Origin: Dactylis glomerata
Taxonomy: Eukaryota > Streptophyta > Magnoliopsida > Poales > Poaceae
NCBI GenBank assembly: GCA_007115705.1
Contig: QXEO01000334.1
Location: forward strand, 1,831,567-1,895,566
Direction of reading: 5' to 3'
Length of the DNA stretch: 64,000 bases
Under the pieces are notes generated by a model. That model was given only the letters and a program-made list of their open reading frames with translations, did not search any database and had not been told where the DNA came from. The position numbers were made by a program, and so were the translations under genes. The stretch's first letter is position 1. Each line of letters begins with the position of its first letter. Below, one piece after another: positions 46,374-58,281 of this stretch.

Positions 46374-49300
46374 TGACGACCCCGAATTTATCACAAATTC
46401 GAAGTGCCCATTATGCATTCCACCACAATCCCAGAATCATTGTTGTGATACACATAACGTAGTTGGTCACCAGTTCCATAGACATTACAATACGAAGGTT
46501 CAAATACAATGGTCATAGAGACCAAGTTCAAATTACAACACAATATAGCAGCGGAAATAACGTCTTCGGGTCCATGCCTTCACCCTACAGGCAATGGCGG
46601 CTCAGTAGAAGATCTTAGTTCTGATACTCTTCTTCATATCCTTCCTCCGGATACTCCTCCCCAAAGTCTGGCCAAGTTGATAGCTAGGGACACAGCCATT
46701 AGTACCTTGGATGCACTCGCAAACCATCTTATAATTGAAAGGATGAAGTAGATATGCAAGGTTGATAGGGTGGACTAAGCACTAAGTTTAGTTGCAAAAG
46801 CTAGTTTTATTTCCCAAGAATGTTCATTTGTAGAAAAGAGGTTTAGTTCTCTAAGTTCAATCTAAAAGGAACTTCAAGTGTGTCAAGATCAATGTCAAGT
46901 CAAGTCATGTTATTCACCAAGTTCACCATAAGTTATTATCATTCTTGACAAAAGTCAAGTACAGTTTGCCAACTGTCCATAACCGAGGACGCGACTATTC
47001 GAATAGTTTGAAACCTCTGCAGAGGGGTACACTTTACCCACAAGATTCGATACATCTGCCGGGAGAAATCCATGGTTCGTCATACACAAAGTATGCGAGG
47101 TTCAGATAATCAAACAAACTCTTTCACTTGCTCACTCTAGTACAGGATCCTTCCCTAGAGCCCGAGACACGGACATCCTCCGTTCCGGCGTCTCTAGTTT
47201 TGCCCGCTCCGGAGTGCCGGATGAATGGAATTTCCACTCGGTTCAGAAGTACCCGCGCACGGTGCACTTCTATAAAGGATGATACAAGACCTCCCATACT
47301 AGGGTGAACAAGCTACGGACTAAGCCCCTTCCCATTTAGGGGTAATGTGGTCATACGGTAATGGTTGGCTCACATGGTACATCACTTATTATCATTTAGC
47401 AAATACATTCCATAGTTCTTAGTCATTATTATTTTCCTTCATAAAACCATCATGTAGGAGAATCTCCATCTCAAGTTTTCAAGTTCAGGTCACCAAGTTC
47501 AACTGGGGTTCCTCTTAGAGATGGCCTCAATTTTATTAGCGACTAAGCAACTATATTGAGTGATGATACCTCTAAACTATGGTTGGATAAACTCAGCTTG
47601 ATGCTCTTGCTAAGCAAGATATCACTACACTTCTATCATTCTACTCTAGCAATTCAATCATGCAATTTACTTAAAACAAGTAGAATGCAATAGTAAGGCT
47701 AGGCATTTGGAGTATGCTTCAAAAGATGGCTTGCCTTGGTTGGCAAAGTGTCCGGGGTATTCTTCTTCTTCTTGATAAAATTCCCCTTTAATATCCTCCT
47801 CAGCAACACTAGCGTCTAATAACGAATAAATACAAAACACACAATCACTACACAGGGCTAACAACACACCAATCATACATACTTGTTTTCAACAAGGGCA
47901 TTCATGTTGGGTTTTATTTGAATTGGATTGCAAGTTTTCTTTCAAGTTTTCATTAAGTGTGCAAGTTATATTTTCTACTATGTGTCACGTGTTGTTTACC
48001 TTTTTGAGTATGGGTAAGTAACTAGGGTTATTAGGGCTAGCTTAAGTGAGGATTGACTAATTATGTGAATTGGTAATGAGGGCAAAATTAATTCTAAGTG
48101 TATGATAGAGATCTATCATTTTATGTTACCCATTAAGATTGGATTAAGGTCTAATTGATATCACTAAATAGGTTTGAGTTGATTAAGGTGGACTAAACAG
48201 TAGGGGAGGTCATTAGTGAGTTCACAAATCCAGTTTCATAATTTTAGGAGGCTTAAACAATTTTCTAGAAATTTTCTATGATTAATAAAGCTATGGTCAC
48301 ATTATTCTTATTTATTTAAATCCCTAACTCAAATTGAACTCTAACCAGTTCTACAGTGTAGAGCAAATCCTAAGCTTTCCAACGCATATTCATTTGCTAG
48401 AAATGGATTTTTAAATCTCTTTGAATTAAAGTTTGAAAATTAGATCTGAATCAAATTTGAATTAATTCAAACGGCGGGAAAATAATTAAAAACGAAACGG
48501 ACCGAATTCGAAACCAGCTGGGCCGAATCCAAACGAAACCCGAACGGGCCGGCCCAGAAAACGATTCGCACGGGCGGGAGAGGTTTTAAAACAAACTGAC
48601 ATGTGGGTCCCGCTCATCAGATCACTTAATTTCACCGAACCGGTACGCTACCGCCGGATCAAGATCTAACGGTGCTGGTGCATCGTGCTTGTCGGCGAGG
48701 GTGAAGCTCACCTGCGCGCAGTGAAGAAGACGACGGCGACGGCGGCGTGCGTAGAGGAAGCAGAGCTCGACGGCGAGGGGTGGAAAAGACTCCGGCAGCA
48801 CTCCTCCTCCGGTCCCCAGCCTCCGTTTGTCCAGCGGCGGTCCAACGCGGCGGCGCGGCTTGCGTCCAGTACCGCGCCGGCGGTGCAGGCGTCGTCGAAC
48901 GAGAGCGAGAGGGAAGAAGAGAAGATGTCTGGGGGCGAGCTGGGAGTGGGGTGCGTTCATCCGTTTGATCGGCGGGGGCTTTTATAGGCCGGAGAGGCGA
49001 GGGCAAGGGCGTCCAGAAGCTCGCCGGCGCAGGGCATGCTGGCGATGTGCACGGGCGACACCGGGCTCGATGGCCTTGCTCGCGTGCTGGAGGGGTTTGG
49101 TCTCGGCCGCGGAGTGCTGTGGGTCGGCTCTGGCGCAGTCACAACGGTCGGCGTCGTGCAGGAAGAGGAGAGACAGAGAGGGGGGGTCCTGGGCGCGTTC
49201 CTCTTCTTCCCTCCACTTCTCACGGCTCGGGTCGGGGCAGAGGGAGCTGGGGTCGACCGCGGGGATGTCCACCAGCATGGCGACAGGGTTTGAGCGAGGA

Positions 49301-49948
49301 AGAACAGTGCAGCTCACAGTGAAACCGATTTCTCCCGATTTTCGTCTGCCAGGTGTTCGACGAAATGCCCGCATGAAACTTAATTTCGAATTTTTGAAAT
49401 TTTTCACTTTGGGTGCTCAGCATACTAGCCAAGGTTTCCAAAGATATTTTTGTTACCAAGAGAGGTGAAGTTTTGCAGAAATCATATTTCAAATTTTGGT
49501 ATTGTCACTGTTTCAGATTCAAAGTTTGGCTGATGTTTGAGTGATGTTCTGATTTGAAATTTTGTTAGAAACTTCTTGGTTGAGTTAGTATGTAACCTGG
49601 TCAAGCTCAACTAACTGGCCAAACACTGAGTTGAGTTACAGATTTCTTATTCTAAAGGCTCAAAGTAGGGTAGTCAATAATATTTTCTAGATCATCTTAT
49701 TCTTCTCTTTTTCTTTCTTATTTTTATTTCTGGTTTCTTTGGCTTGTATAATCCTTCTCTAATGTCTCTGTTGGTTAAGTTATAACTAACTAACTATTGC
49801 ACAACAAATAACAACACACATGAAATCATAGAGGTCATATAATGGAAAATACATGCATACATGCAATAATAGATAAAAAGTTTTATCTTGGTCCAAAATT
49901 TGGCAATTTAATTTATAGGAAGTGGATTACAATTTCTGAGTTGTTACA
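46374..49948 (-). repeat. 5' LTR of gypsy B
   Basis: 3575 bp. The element strand begins TGTAACAACTCAG and ends CGGGGTCGTCACA. The TATA box CCTATAAAAG is at about 48980-48988, with a GC-rich block downstream that would be transcribed. It shows the empty site of solo LTR E near 46913. Confidence 0.92.
48980..48986 (-). promoter_or_regulatory. TATA box in the gypsy B 5' LTR
   Basis: TATAAAA on the minus strand, in CGGCCTATAAAAGCCCC. The same box is in the 3' LTR at 22316-22322. It marks the U3/R side of transcription. Confidence 0.65.
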
Positions 49949-49953
49949 GCAAA

Positions 49954-52521
49954 CCACCTGGCAGAAGGAGAAACTGCGGATTCCCTAGTAAACCGGAAAA
50001 AATTCGACTATCAGTCGATGAATGGAAGATAATCAAAACAGCTGTGGAGCACTGCACGCCAATACCAAACAATGCTAGCAAGAATATGCTTTTTGGGTAT
50101 CACTACGCCCTAAGACAGCAGTCAAAGCTACTAGCGAAAGAGAGAATTGAACTACAAAAGAGAAAAGACTCAGCCATTGCAGCAAGCGACGCTGCTCGCA
50201 GAGCACGTAGCGATGCATCATATACGAATGGCAAAAGACATCGTCGACACGGTTCAAGGTACAAAAACCTCGAATACTCAGATAGGCAAAGTCTTTCCAA
50301 AAACCTCGACTTGTCTTTCTTATCAGTCGACGAGCAAGGGAAGATTATACCAAAGACACCCGAAGCAGCACTGGTTGCAGCTCAAGCATACCTGCATACA
50401 ACGCGACCAAGTCCAGGAGACCCAAGGGAACACATGCATCGGGCAGCACTGCAGGGACTAAAGATGGTAGGCAACAAGTTATCAGCAAAAGAGGAGGAGG
50501 CATACCACAACAAAGGAACTCACAAACCAAGATCACCACACCGTCACAACAGTCCTCGGCACAGAAGTGGAAGTCGACGATCTAGAATGCCATCACCAGG
50601 GCGATACAATAGTCCAAAGAACAAAGGAACCCGACGATCCAGAACTCCCAATAGAGCATATGACTACGAAGACGATGAAAAAGAGATGGGGGCACCATGC
50701 TTTACCCATAGGGTTCGCATCACGTCAGTACCCAAAGGTTTCAAATTACCCCATGACCAACAAAAGTACGACGGATCTCAGGAGCCACAGTCATGGCTTT
50801 CAGACTACCTACAAGCAGTAAAACTATTAGGAGGAACCAGGGAAACTGCAATGCAAAGTTTGCAACTACACCTCACCGGTGCAGCAAGGTCATGGTTAAG
50901 CAAACTAGGAAAGGAAACAATTGGAAGCTGGGATGAGCTCACAAAACAATTTACAAGTAACTTCAAGTTGACATATAAGCGGCCAGCATCCATAGAAGAA
51001 GTCAAAGCCTATGTGCAGCAACGTGGGGAGACACTAAGAGCATATATCCAAAGGTGGAGCATAATCAAAAATATGGCAGTCGAAGTCTCAGATGAAAGAG
51101 CAATAGATGCATTCATAGTCGGGCTATGGCGAGGAGACCTAGTCGAAGAGATGGGCAGAATTAAGCCGAAAACAGTATCAGATCTAATGGATATAGCAAA
51201 TCGATTTGCAGATGGAGAAGATGCGTGCAACAACAAACGGACACGATCGCCAGAAGATGACAAAGGGAACAGATATGGAGGCCAAAGAAGGAGATCCCGC
51301 AATTACGATAACTATGGCTCTCATAGTCAAGTAGCCGCAGGGTATAAGGATAATAGCTACCAAGGTAATGACCGTAAAAGTTCAGGATACCGTAGCTACA
51401 GAAAAGAAGACTACAAAAAATTTCAGACAAGGGAATCCAGAGAGTAGAACCCATCACCAGAGGATATGCTCAATGGACCATGTCATATACACTCCGCGTT
51501 TGTCGATGGGAAACGAGTATCCAGACACGCAATGAAAGATTGCACTACGTTCTTAAAACTACAGGAAGCGGCACTCAACAAGCAAGCCGAAGCAAAATGG
51601 CAGAGATATGAAGGAAACACAAGCAACGCACCTGCAACTCAACAAGGAAACAATGGAGTTCCCAAGGGTCAAGATCAGTCAAACCAGGGACGCGACGACG
51701 ACAAAGGATATGTTCCATCTAAAGGGCACATTACAGCAATGATACAACCAGTGCCCAAGTCGAACAAAGAGGAGAAAAGTATAACTCGACAAGTTAACCT
51801 CGCAATAACTTTACCTCCAGCAACAACGGAATATCTACACTGGTCAGAGCAACCCATAGAATTCAGCAGAGACGACCACCCAATAACAGTACCTCGGCCA
51901 GGAAACGCGCCTTTGGTACTCAAAGCTCAAATAGGGACGTACGATGTCGACAGAGTATTCATGGATGCAGGAAGTGGAATAAATCTAATCTACGCAAAGA
52001 CTCTACGGGCAATGCACATTTCATTAGAGTTCCTGAAGCCAACTGGCTGCTCCTTCCACGGAATAGTCCCAGGAAGTGCAAACTATCCGCTAGGTCAAAT
52101 AGCACTCAACGTTTGCTTCGGAAATCGGCAAAACTACAGAAGGGAGAAACTCAACTTCAAAGTCATGGACTGGCCATCACAATATCATGCGATCCTCAGG
52201 CAACCTGCATTTTCGCGATTCATGGCAGTACCTCACTACACTTACCTGGTACTAAAAATGCCAGGACCCAAAGGAATTATTACAGTCAAAGGAAGCTTCG
52301 AGTTATCAGATCTATGCAACAAGGAATTTCACAAAATGGCCCAAAACTTCGGCATGATGGCAAGTTACGGGGAACCTAACTACAAAGCAAAAAGCACGAC
52401 TACAGGAGTCACATAGCAATTCGAAGGAAACCCCAAGGAACCAGAAGTAAAGAAACCACGGGTACAGCCATCAGAACAAGAGAAGCCTACAGGAGAAGAA
52501 GAGAAGACTCAAGCGACATAG
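49954..52521 (+). pseudogene. Gypsy F gag (main part) and aspartic protease
   Basis: Resumes after B. The main gag frame runs to TAG at 51445-51447 and has the core RSWLSKLGKETIGSWDEL and FTSNFKLTYKRP. A second open piece, from Met 51466 to TAG at 52414-52416, carries the protease motif MDAGSGINLIYA. The charged tail ends at 52521. A's copy has Tyr codon TAC where F has the first TAG, and Gln where F has the second. At 52184-52203 ILRQPAF replaces the usual ILGRPAF. The protein is related to D's gag (Tat-like) but no RT follows. Confidence 0.82.
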
Positions 52522-52831
52522 GCGACGAGACGAACAAAAAAAGTAGAGTAGGAAAATAAGGTTGTAAAAGCCACGAGTTATTCCAGGGCAATGCCCTCTA
52601 GATCTAGAACACAGGTCATTGGCCGGATCTCTTGGGTCACCCCATGTATCTTACATTATATGCATAAATAAAAGACAAAAGTTCCTCTTGTTTGAGTTTA
52701 TGTGTCTTCAAAAATTGCGGCAAACGCACCAATATACACAAAAAGTAAGATGCTCTGAGGATAAAATTTCTGACAGAAAAAGTTAGAAAATAAAAACTCT
52801 CGCATTATACACACAAAAATACATACAAATA

Positions 52832-55800
52832 TCACAGCAGTGGCCGATCAGAATCATCTACGCCCAAAGGATCTAAACAGTGATGCTCGCGGAAAAACGC
52901 GGCATCCTCCTGAAGAAACCTAGCTATGAGCCTCCTTGCTGGTTGAAGGGTAGCATCCATATGAACTCACAGCAGAGCTCCCCCTGGAGGCAAACCCAGT
53001 GACATGGAAATAAAAATAAGCCTTGGATGCCACTTACGTGTCCAACCAAGTGCAAAATTGGCACCAGCCACTAAATTAAGTTCTATCAGTCGATGAATTC
53101 GCTGAGTAGATCTAAAAGCAGCGAGTAGCTGCGGAAAGGTTCCAGGAAGAGGGTTAAGAGGAAGCATGACGGAGTGCATGGTAGTCAAAGATCTTTGACA
53201 ACCATCAATGGCTTCCCCAATGTGCTGAGCACGGTCCTGAAGAAGCACAATAGCACGACGGCGCCGGGGATCAGACCAAAAACCCTCGACCTCCTCTGAT
53301 GATCTCTCAAGAGCCGCGATCTGTTTAGAAATCTGGCGAGTTTCACCAACGAAGTCTAAGCAAGTGCCTGCAGCAATAAGAAGTTATTGGCCAGTAGTAG
53401 CGGAGTAAAAAGGGAAAAAGAGGAAGGTTACAAGGAACCTTACATCGCAACAGTTCATAAGCAGATTCAACTATACCAACAAGGAAGGAGTCGCACTCTT
53501 CTAGATGTACAACCCTAGCCGTCAGACCCGACACCTTATCCTCGAGTATGGATATCTGTTTCATAAAACCGCAAGATTTGCTGGCTTTATCCATAGCCAT
53601 CTGTGCTTGGCGCTTCGCCAAAGACAAGTGGCTCTCAAGGTCCGAAATCCTTGAGGAATACTCAGTACATTGACAAGAAGGACGAGGAGGCGACGAAGCT
53701 CCGGAGTAAAAAACGTTGACAGGAGATGCAGCCCGATCGCGACCCGATGACCCACCAGCATGAATAGGCTGAAAGCCAAAAGAAAGGAAAAAAGAAACAT
53801 CTCAGAAACTAAATCAAATAGGACATTTCACAAAAGGAGAATATTTACAAAAGCATAAGCCCTCTGACCAGTTCTCAGGCTATATGCAACTAAAAGTTCA
53901 CTACATCAAGAATAAACTACGATTACAAAGGGAGTCTAATTCTATGCCACCTCAGCCTCAGGGTCCGCAGCGGAAGTAGGTGTGGCAGAGGTAGCACCAG
54001 CATTGGGAGGAGGCGCGGATCCACTTGTCGCCGGAGTCGAAGAAACCAGCGTAGCAGAGGTCGCAGAAGCCGCCGAAGGAGAAATCATCGATACGATGCC
54101 TGGCGCATACCTCTTCGCCTTCTCGAAGAAAATCTTCAGTTCTGAAAGGGGTCGGCCGCGGGAAGAGCTCACCTTCTCCCAGTTGACCTCTTCGCCATGC
54201 GCGTATGTAAGCGCAATGGCCCCCTCGACACCTCGCTTCACGGAGCGGCCCTTCATAAGAAGGATGGGATCGTCGGGGGTGTCGAAGGCCTTGGCAAGTT
54301 TCTTCAAATCTGGCACCTCCGCTCTTTGCTTGGGCCACAACCCGACGAAAATCCGCGTAAGCACGCGGTTAACCAACTCGAAGATCTCCTGGACAGATAT
54401 CCAGTTCGCTTCCAGCAAGTTAACTGCGGCCATGAGAGAATCATCGTCTGGTTGCAAAGATGACAAAGACACCCCAGTATGTTCTGCACAACAAAGGAAG
54501 CAAAAACAGTAGAAAATGAACACATCAGCAAGCACTAAAAGTGGGCAACTCAACAAAAGAAAAGAAAGGCATAGTATGTACCTCCAGCAACAGCAGACAT
54601 TTTATTCAGCCGCTCAGTCACGGCCTGTTCCCGCTGGAGGTGCTCCTTGTTAGCATCAGAAAGGGCCTTCTCCACTTTCTTTACCTTAGCCAATGCTGAT
54701 TTAGTAGCCTTCTCAGCAGTGGCTTTGGTAGCAGTGGCGACATCCCAAGCTTTTCTGGAAGCTTCGAGTTCAGCTTCCAGAGACGAAATGCGAGCATTAG
54801 CTGTCGCCAACATCTGCAGTTTAACAAAGAGGAAAGAAAAGTCAAGTAAAGAAGTAAAGAAAGGCATTCAAGACAAGCAAAATATAGGAAAGAAAATTAC
54901 CCTCGGAGGCCCTAGTAGCCTTCAGGTACTCGACACATTCATTGCCCAAGGCGACAAACTTCTTCATCAAGTTCTGTCCAGAAAAAGTACGTGAGTATGA
55001 AGATCACACAAAAAATAGAAACAAATATGCCAGTATCACCACGAACATCGTCGGAGGAGCTCGTGGACCAATGGGCCTCAAGGGAAGCATCGGCGTCTGT
55101 CGATTTCTTGACGCGCTTAGAACCACGAGTAACGATGATCTTCTTAACAGGAGCCCTCGGAGCTTTTGGAGATTTCACTGCTGGGTCAACCTCTTGTGAA
55201 GGTGGCTCGTCGATAGCAGGAGTATCAGTGGCAGGGGCGGCAACAGCAAATCTCTTGGGGTTCTCCTCATCACTGAAAAGGAAGCAAAAGGTAAAGCCTT
55301 TTGTCCAAGTCGATAGAAAAAAGATAGTATATGAAAACAAGCAGCAGAACACTCACGAGTCCATGAGGTCGAAAAGCTCTACGTCTTCCTCTAGCGCGGA
55401 GGTCTCCCCGATCACAGTCGTGTGCACCAAAGTACTCGAAGAAAGAAGTTCCGTCACACGCTTCCTCTTCTTGTCAATGCCACGATCTTCAGGAAGCGCA
55501 GAGGGAGGCAACGTCGTCGAGCTGGTATCTTCCAGTGAATCTTTGCCTTCATCTCCATCCTAGCTATCCTCAACCTCGGGGGCTTCAGAGGCAGTAGAGA
55601 AATGAACATTTTGAATGTCCCCTCCCTCTGGGAGAGGAGAGCGAGAAACAAGAAATCGATGATCCTGAAAGGAAAACAAGCTGAGAGTTACAAGACAAAC
55701 AACGATAAGAGAAAGCTAAGGCAAATAAAGATAGTAAAACATACCGTAGGCAAGGGATGCTCGGAGTCGAAGTAATTAGCAGCTAACTCCATGACTTCAT

Positions 55801-56680
55801 GATCTTTGGTGAGGGTGGTAAGAGCTCTCACTCGCTTGTCGAGATCCTTCTTCTCCATAAGATCTTCAGATACTCGAGAAGAATCTCCCAAGCCGGAAAA
55901 TGTCCACAGTTTGGAAAGGCGATGCTGCAGAGGTTGAACTTGACGTTGCAGAAAGAACGCCATAAGTTGTGTACCCGACAGTGCACCTCCTTTACCGCTC
56001 TTCAGCTCTTGGATGCGGGCTAGAAGTGGCTTGATTTCCTCCATCTCAGCTTCCGTGGGAGGCGAATCCCACGCGGTCAATTTCTTCACTTCCTTGGAGG
56101 CATCGAAAGGGGCAATGCCGTACTGATCAGAGGAAGAAACTTTCTAGTCTTTGATATAAAACCATTTCTTCCTCCAACCTTGTACTGAGGCTGCCATGGA
56201 AAACTCCAAATAATGCGATTCAGCACGAATAGAGATAACAGCTCCGCCCAGTTCAGGTTTCTTTGATAAAGCAACACTAGGACAGAGCCAAAAGAGGAAT
56301 TTCCATAGGAGAAAGTGGGGTTCGATCCCCAGAAATGATTCATAGAGGGTGATAAAGCAGGCAATGTGGAGAATAGAGTTTGGTGTGAGCTAATGAAGCT
56401 ACACACCGTAGACGAAAAGAAGCCCGCGAAGGAACTCGTGGGCAGGGAGAGATAGACCGCGCAAGAGAAAATCAAAAAACATCACCCGAAAGCCGCTCGG
56501 GGGCTTGGGGACACGCTCAGTGCTAGGAAACGTGACCTAATCGTCGGTAGAGATGAGGCCATTGGCTTGGGCTTTCTCCAGATCCTTCTGCTTGAAAACG
56601 GATGGTACCCAGCTGGCCGCGGAGTTCGCAGTGACGTTCTTGCCCATCTTGTTCTTCAGCGCACAAGTCTTGACGCGCAT
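52832..56680 (-). pseudogene. Eight-exon antisense gene in gypsy F (Transposase_28-like), damaged
   Basis: The minus-strand exons are 56680-55745, 55664-55357, 55272-55047, 54973-54901, 54813-54582, 54483-53951, 53768-53444 and 53367-52832. Lengths are 936, 308, 226, 73, 232, 533, 325 and 536 nt, matching the A copy after its indels are allowed for. It keeps the exon 1 Transposase_28-like region, KKRKRV in exon 2 and coiled coils. Stops: TAG at 56537, 56399, 56390, 56144 and 55560, all CAG in A, plus TGA at 52967, and a 2-nt loss at the start of exon 5. The exon 3 donor is GTTCGT, non-consensus. The exon 6 donor is weak (GAG|GTGGCA); alternatively the frame ends at 53942. TATATAAGG lies 119 bp before the ATG. 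It is tail-to-tail with gag-protease (ends 52521). Confidence 0.78.
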
Positions 56681-56790
56681 CTATGGGCTGCGCACGGGGG
56701 CTATGCAGAAGCTCAGAAGGGCACAAAGTCAGCAACAATGGCGGCGGCGAAAGCGAGGTAGCTGGTAAACAGTACCTTCCCCACTCTCCC

Positions 56791-56800
56791 CCTTATATAG
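56791..56800 (-). promoter_or_regulatory. TATA box of the antisense gene in gypsy F
   Basis: The minus strand reads CTATATAAGG, 119 bp upstream of the ATG at 56680. Counterpart of 11636-11644 in A. Confidence 0.7.
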
Positions 56801-57965
56801 CTTCCTACGGAAGGAACGTGGGCTGAGACGTGGCGCAAGGAGCGGAAACGGTAGCCCACTAATGGGCAGGGATATTGCGAAATTACCGCGTTGCCCATGG
56901 GTAACGGTCAGCATCAAGAAATAATTACAAACAGATTAACTGTACTAATGATGTCACAAATGTGCGAGTAACGAGAAGTAAGGACTATGACAGCAGTGGA
57001 CACTAGTAAGGTGAACATTCTGAAGAAGGTTCGGTATGACGTATCTGTATAAGAGATGATCAAGGAAGTCGACAGAAAATTGAGTCCAGTAGAGGAGGAA
57101 TCATTCTTTGAGTCTATACCCGAAAATATTTGACTATAGCCTCGGGGGCTACTACCATCAGGAGCGCTGAGCACGCACCCGACGATATTATTGAGTCAAG
57201 TTATGATCTCATGACATGACAGAAGGCACAATGTCTTTGAGCCTATACACGAAATAAGTTTTTTTGACTATAGCCTCGGGGGCTACTCCCATCGGGAGCG
57301 CTGGTCGCGCACCCGACGATGCTTTATAATGAATAATGGAGGAAAAGACGCAAAGGATACTTTGAAAATATTACTACTACCATCGGGAGGGAGTTTTATC
57401 AATTAAGGTGGAATAACCCGAATATTTGACACGTTAGAATAGTCAAACAAGGCTGCGACATATGATTCTTGAGTTGCGTCATCGCGACGGAACTTGAATG
57501 CCGTGGTTGAAATATATCATGAAGGTAAGACCCCGGGATCCATCCTGTGTGGCCCGGTATACGCACATGGATACGCTCTGCTGGTACTTATCCGTGCCTA
57601 CGACGCAAAGAAAATCCTGGTGGACGCACTATGTACCCTGAGAATCACTGGGATTCATTTTTTGTAAGTCCTAAATACGGCAAAAGAATGGGTTTGATCA
57701 GTTTCCCGAATTCGAGTCCAGGGGGATTGAATTTGAAGTAGGTGACAAGTATCTGTTCCGGCAGTTAACTGGCCTCTTGATCCGTCAGAGTTGTCAGGCT
57801 TGTTCATCAAAACCCCTTGCGAGATATCATAGCAAAAAGATAAGTCGAAAGACCAAGTCGAAGATTTGAAAGATAAGAAGAAGTCAAAGAAGTTGATCAA
57901 GTCGAAGATTTGGAGATCTGAGATTCAACCCGAATCTGTAACTCTGGTAGAATCTCGGGGGCTAC
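56801..57965 (+). other. Gypsy F 3' non-coding region with repeated PPT motif
   Basis: Between the antisense promoter and the 3' LTR. The 13-mer CTCGGGGGCTACT occurs at 57141-57153, 57275-57287 and at the true PPT/LTR junction 57954-57966. The first two lie in tandem imperfect units that end in CGCACCCGACGAT. Confidence 0.75.
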
Positions 57966-58281
57966 TGACAAGGGTATAGATAATAGAGCCCGTTAGTTAG
58001 CTACCCCTGAGGCCCGTTAAGCTAGGCCCAATTGTAATACTAGTCAAAATACGAGTTCATGTCGTATGTCGATAGTGTAATCTGTGTCGGATCCCTCCCG
58101 ATCCCTGAGACCTGGCCACCTATATATAGGGGCCAGGAGGGGATGGTGAGGGACAGATTGAAAGCAAGCCAGGTTTACATAGCCACCTTGTTTGACTGAT
58201 TTTACCTTTGAGTTCATCCGACGCCCTATCTCCCCGATCCTAAGTCCTTCATCTAGGACATTTGTCGAGTTAACCCTCGTC
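57966..58281 (+). repeat. 3' LTR of gypsy F
   Basis: Starts TGACAAGGG and ends CCCTCGTC, without the final A and without the right target duplication. A 16-bp internal deletion relative to the 5' LTR follows GGTTTACA. About 12 other differences by eye. Confidence 0.85.

Larger units (their letters stand above)
18072..49948 (-). mobile_element. Gypsy element B: Tekay-like chromovirus with extra 5' ORF
   Basis: Bounded by 3.6-kb LTRs and a perfect 5-bp duplication GCAAA (18067-18071 and 49949-49953). Orientation is minus: 5' LTR 46374-49948, PBS at about 46360-46371, ORF0 45378-46157, gag-pol 45129-41393 continued at 24120-23327, PPT, 3' LTR 18072-23283. Solo LTR E sits in the 3' LTR and element C in the integrase. 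The C-terminal chromodomain, long LTRs and an ORF ahead of gag fit the RIRE3/RIRE8 (Tekay) group. Without insertions it is about 13 kb. Confidence 0.9.
17103..58281 (+). mobile_element. Gypsy element F (sister of A, non-autonomous, with antisense gene)
   Basis: Same family as A in the opposite orientation, inserted in A's gag. 5' LTR 17103-17435, PBS, gag (interrupted by B at 18072-49948), protease ending 52521, antisense gene 52832-56680, PPT, 3' LTR 57966-58281. No RT or integrase. The left target duplication would be about CCTCC (17098-17102). The right copy and the last LTR base are missing, which implies a small deletion or recombination at 58281/58282. Without B the element is about 9.3 kb. 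Confidence 0.87.

Noticed and set aside
48622..49492. Multiple frames of 70-213 residues in the GC-rich part of the B LTR (also 21958-22827)
   Set aside because: Repeated identically because the LTR is repeated; overlapping frames on both strands without recognisable domains.
57121..57320. Tandem repeats in F's 3' region as a CRISPR-like array
   Set aside because: Only two imperfect units in a plant retrotransposon; better explained as duplicated PPT-containing sequence.
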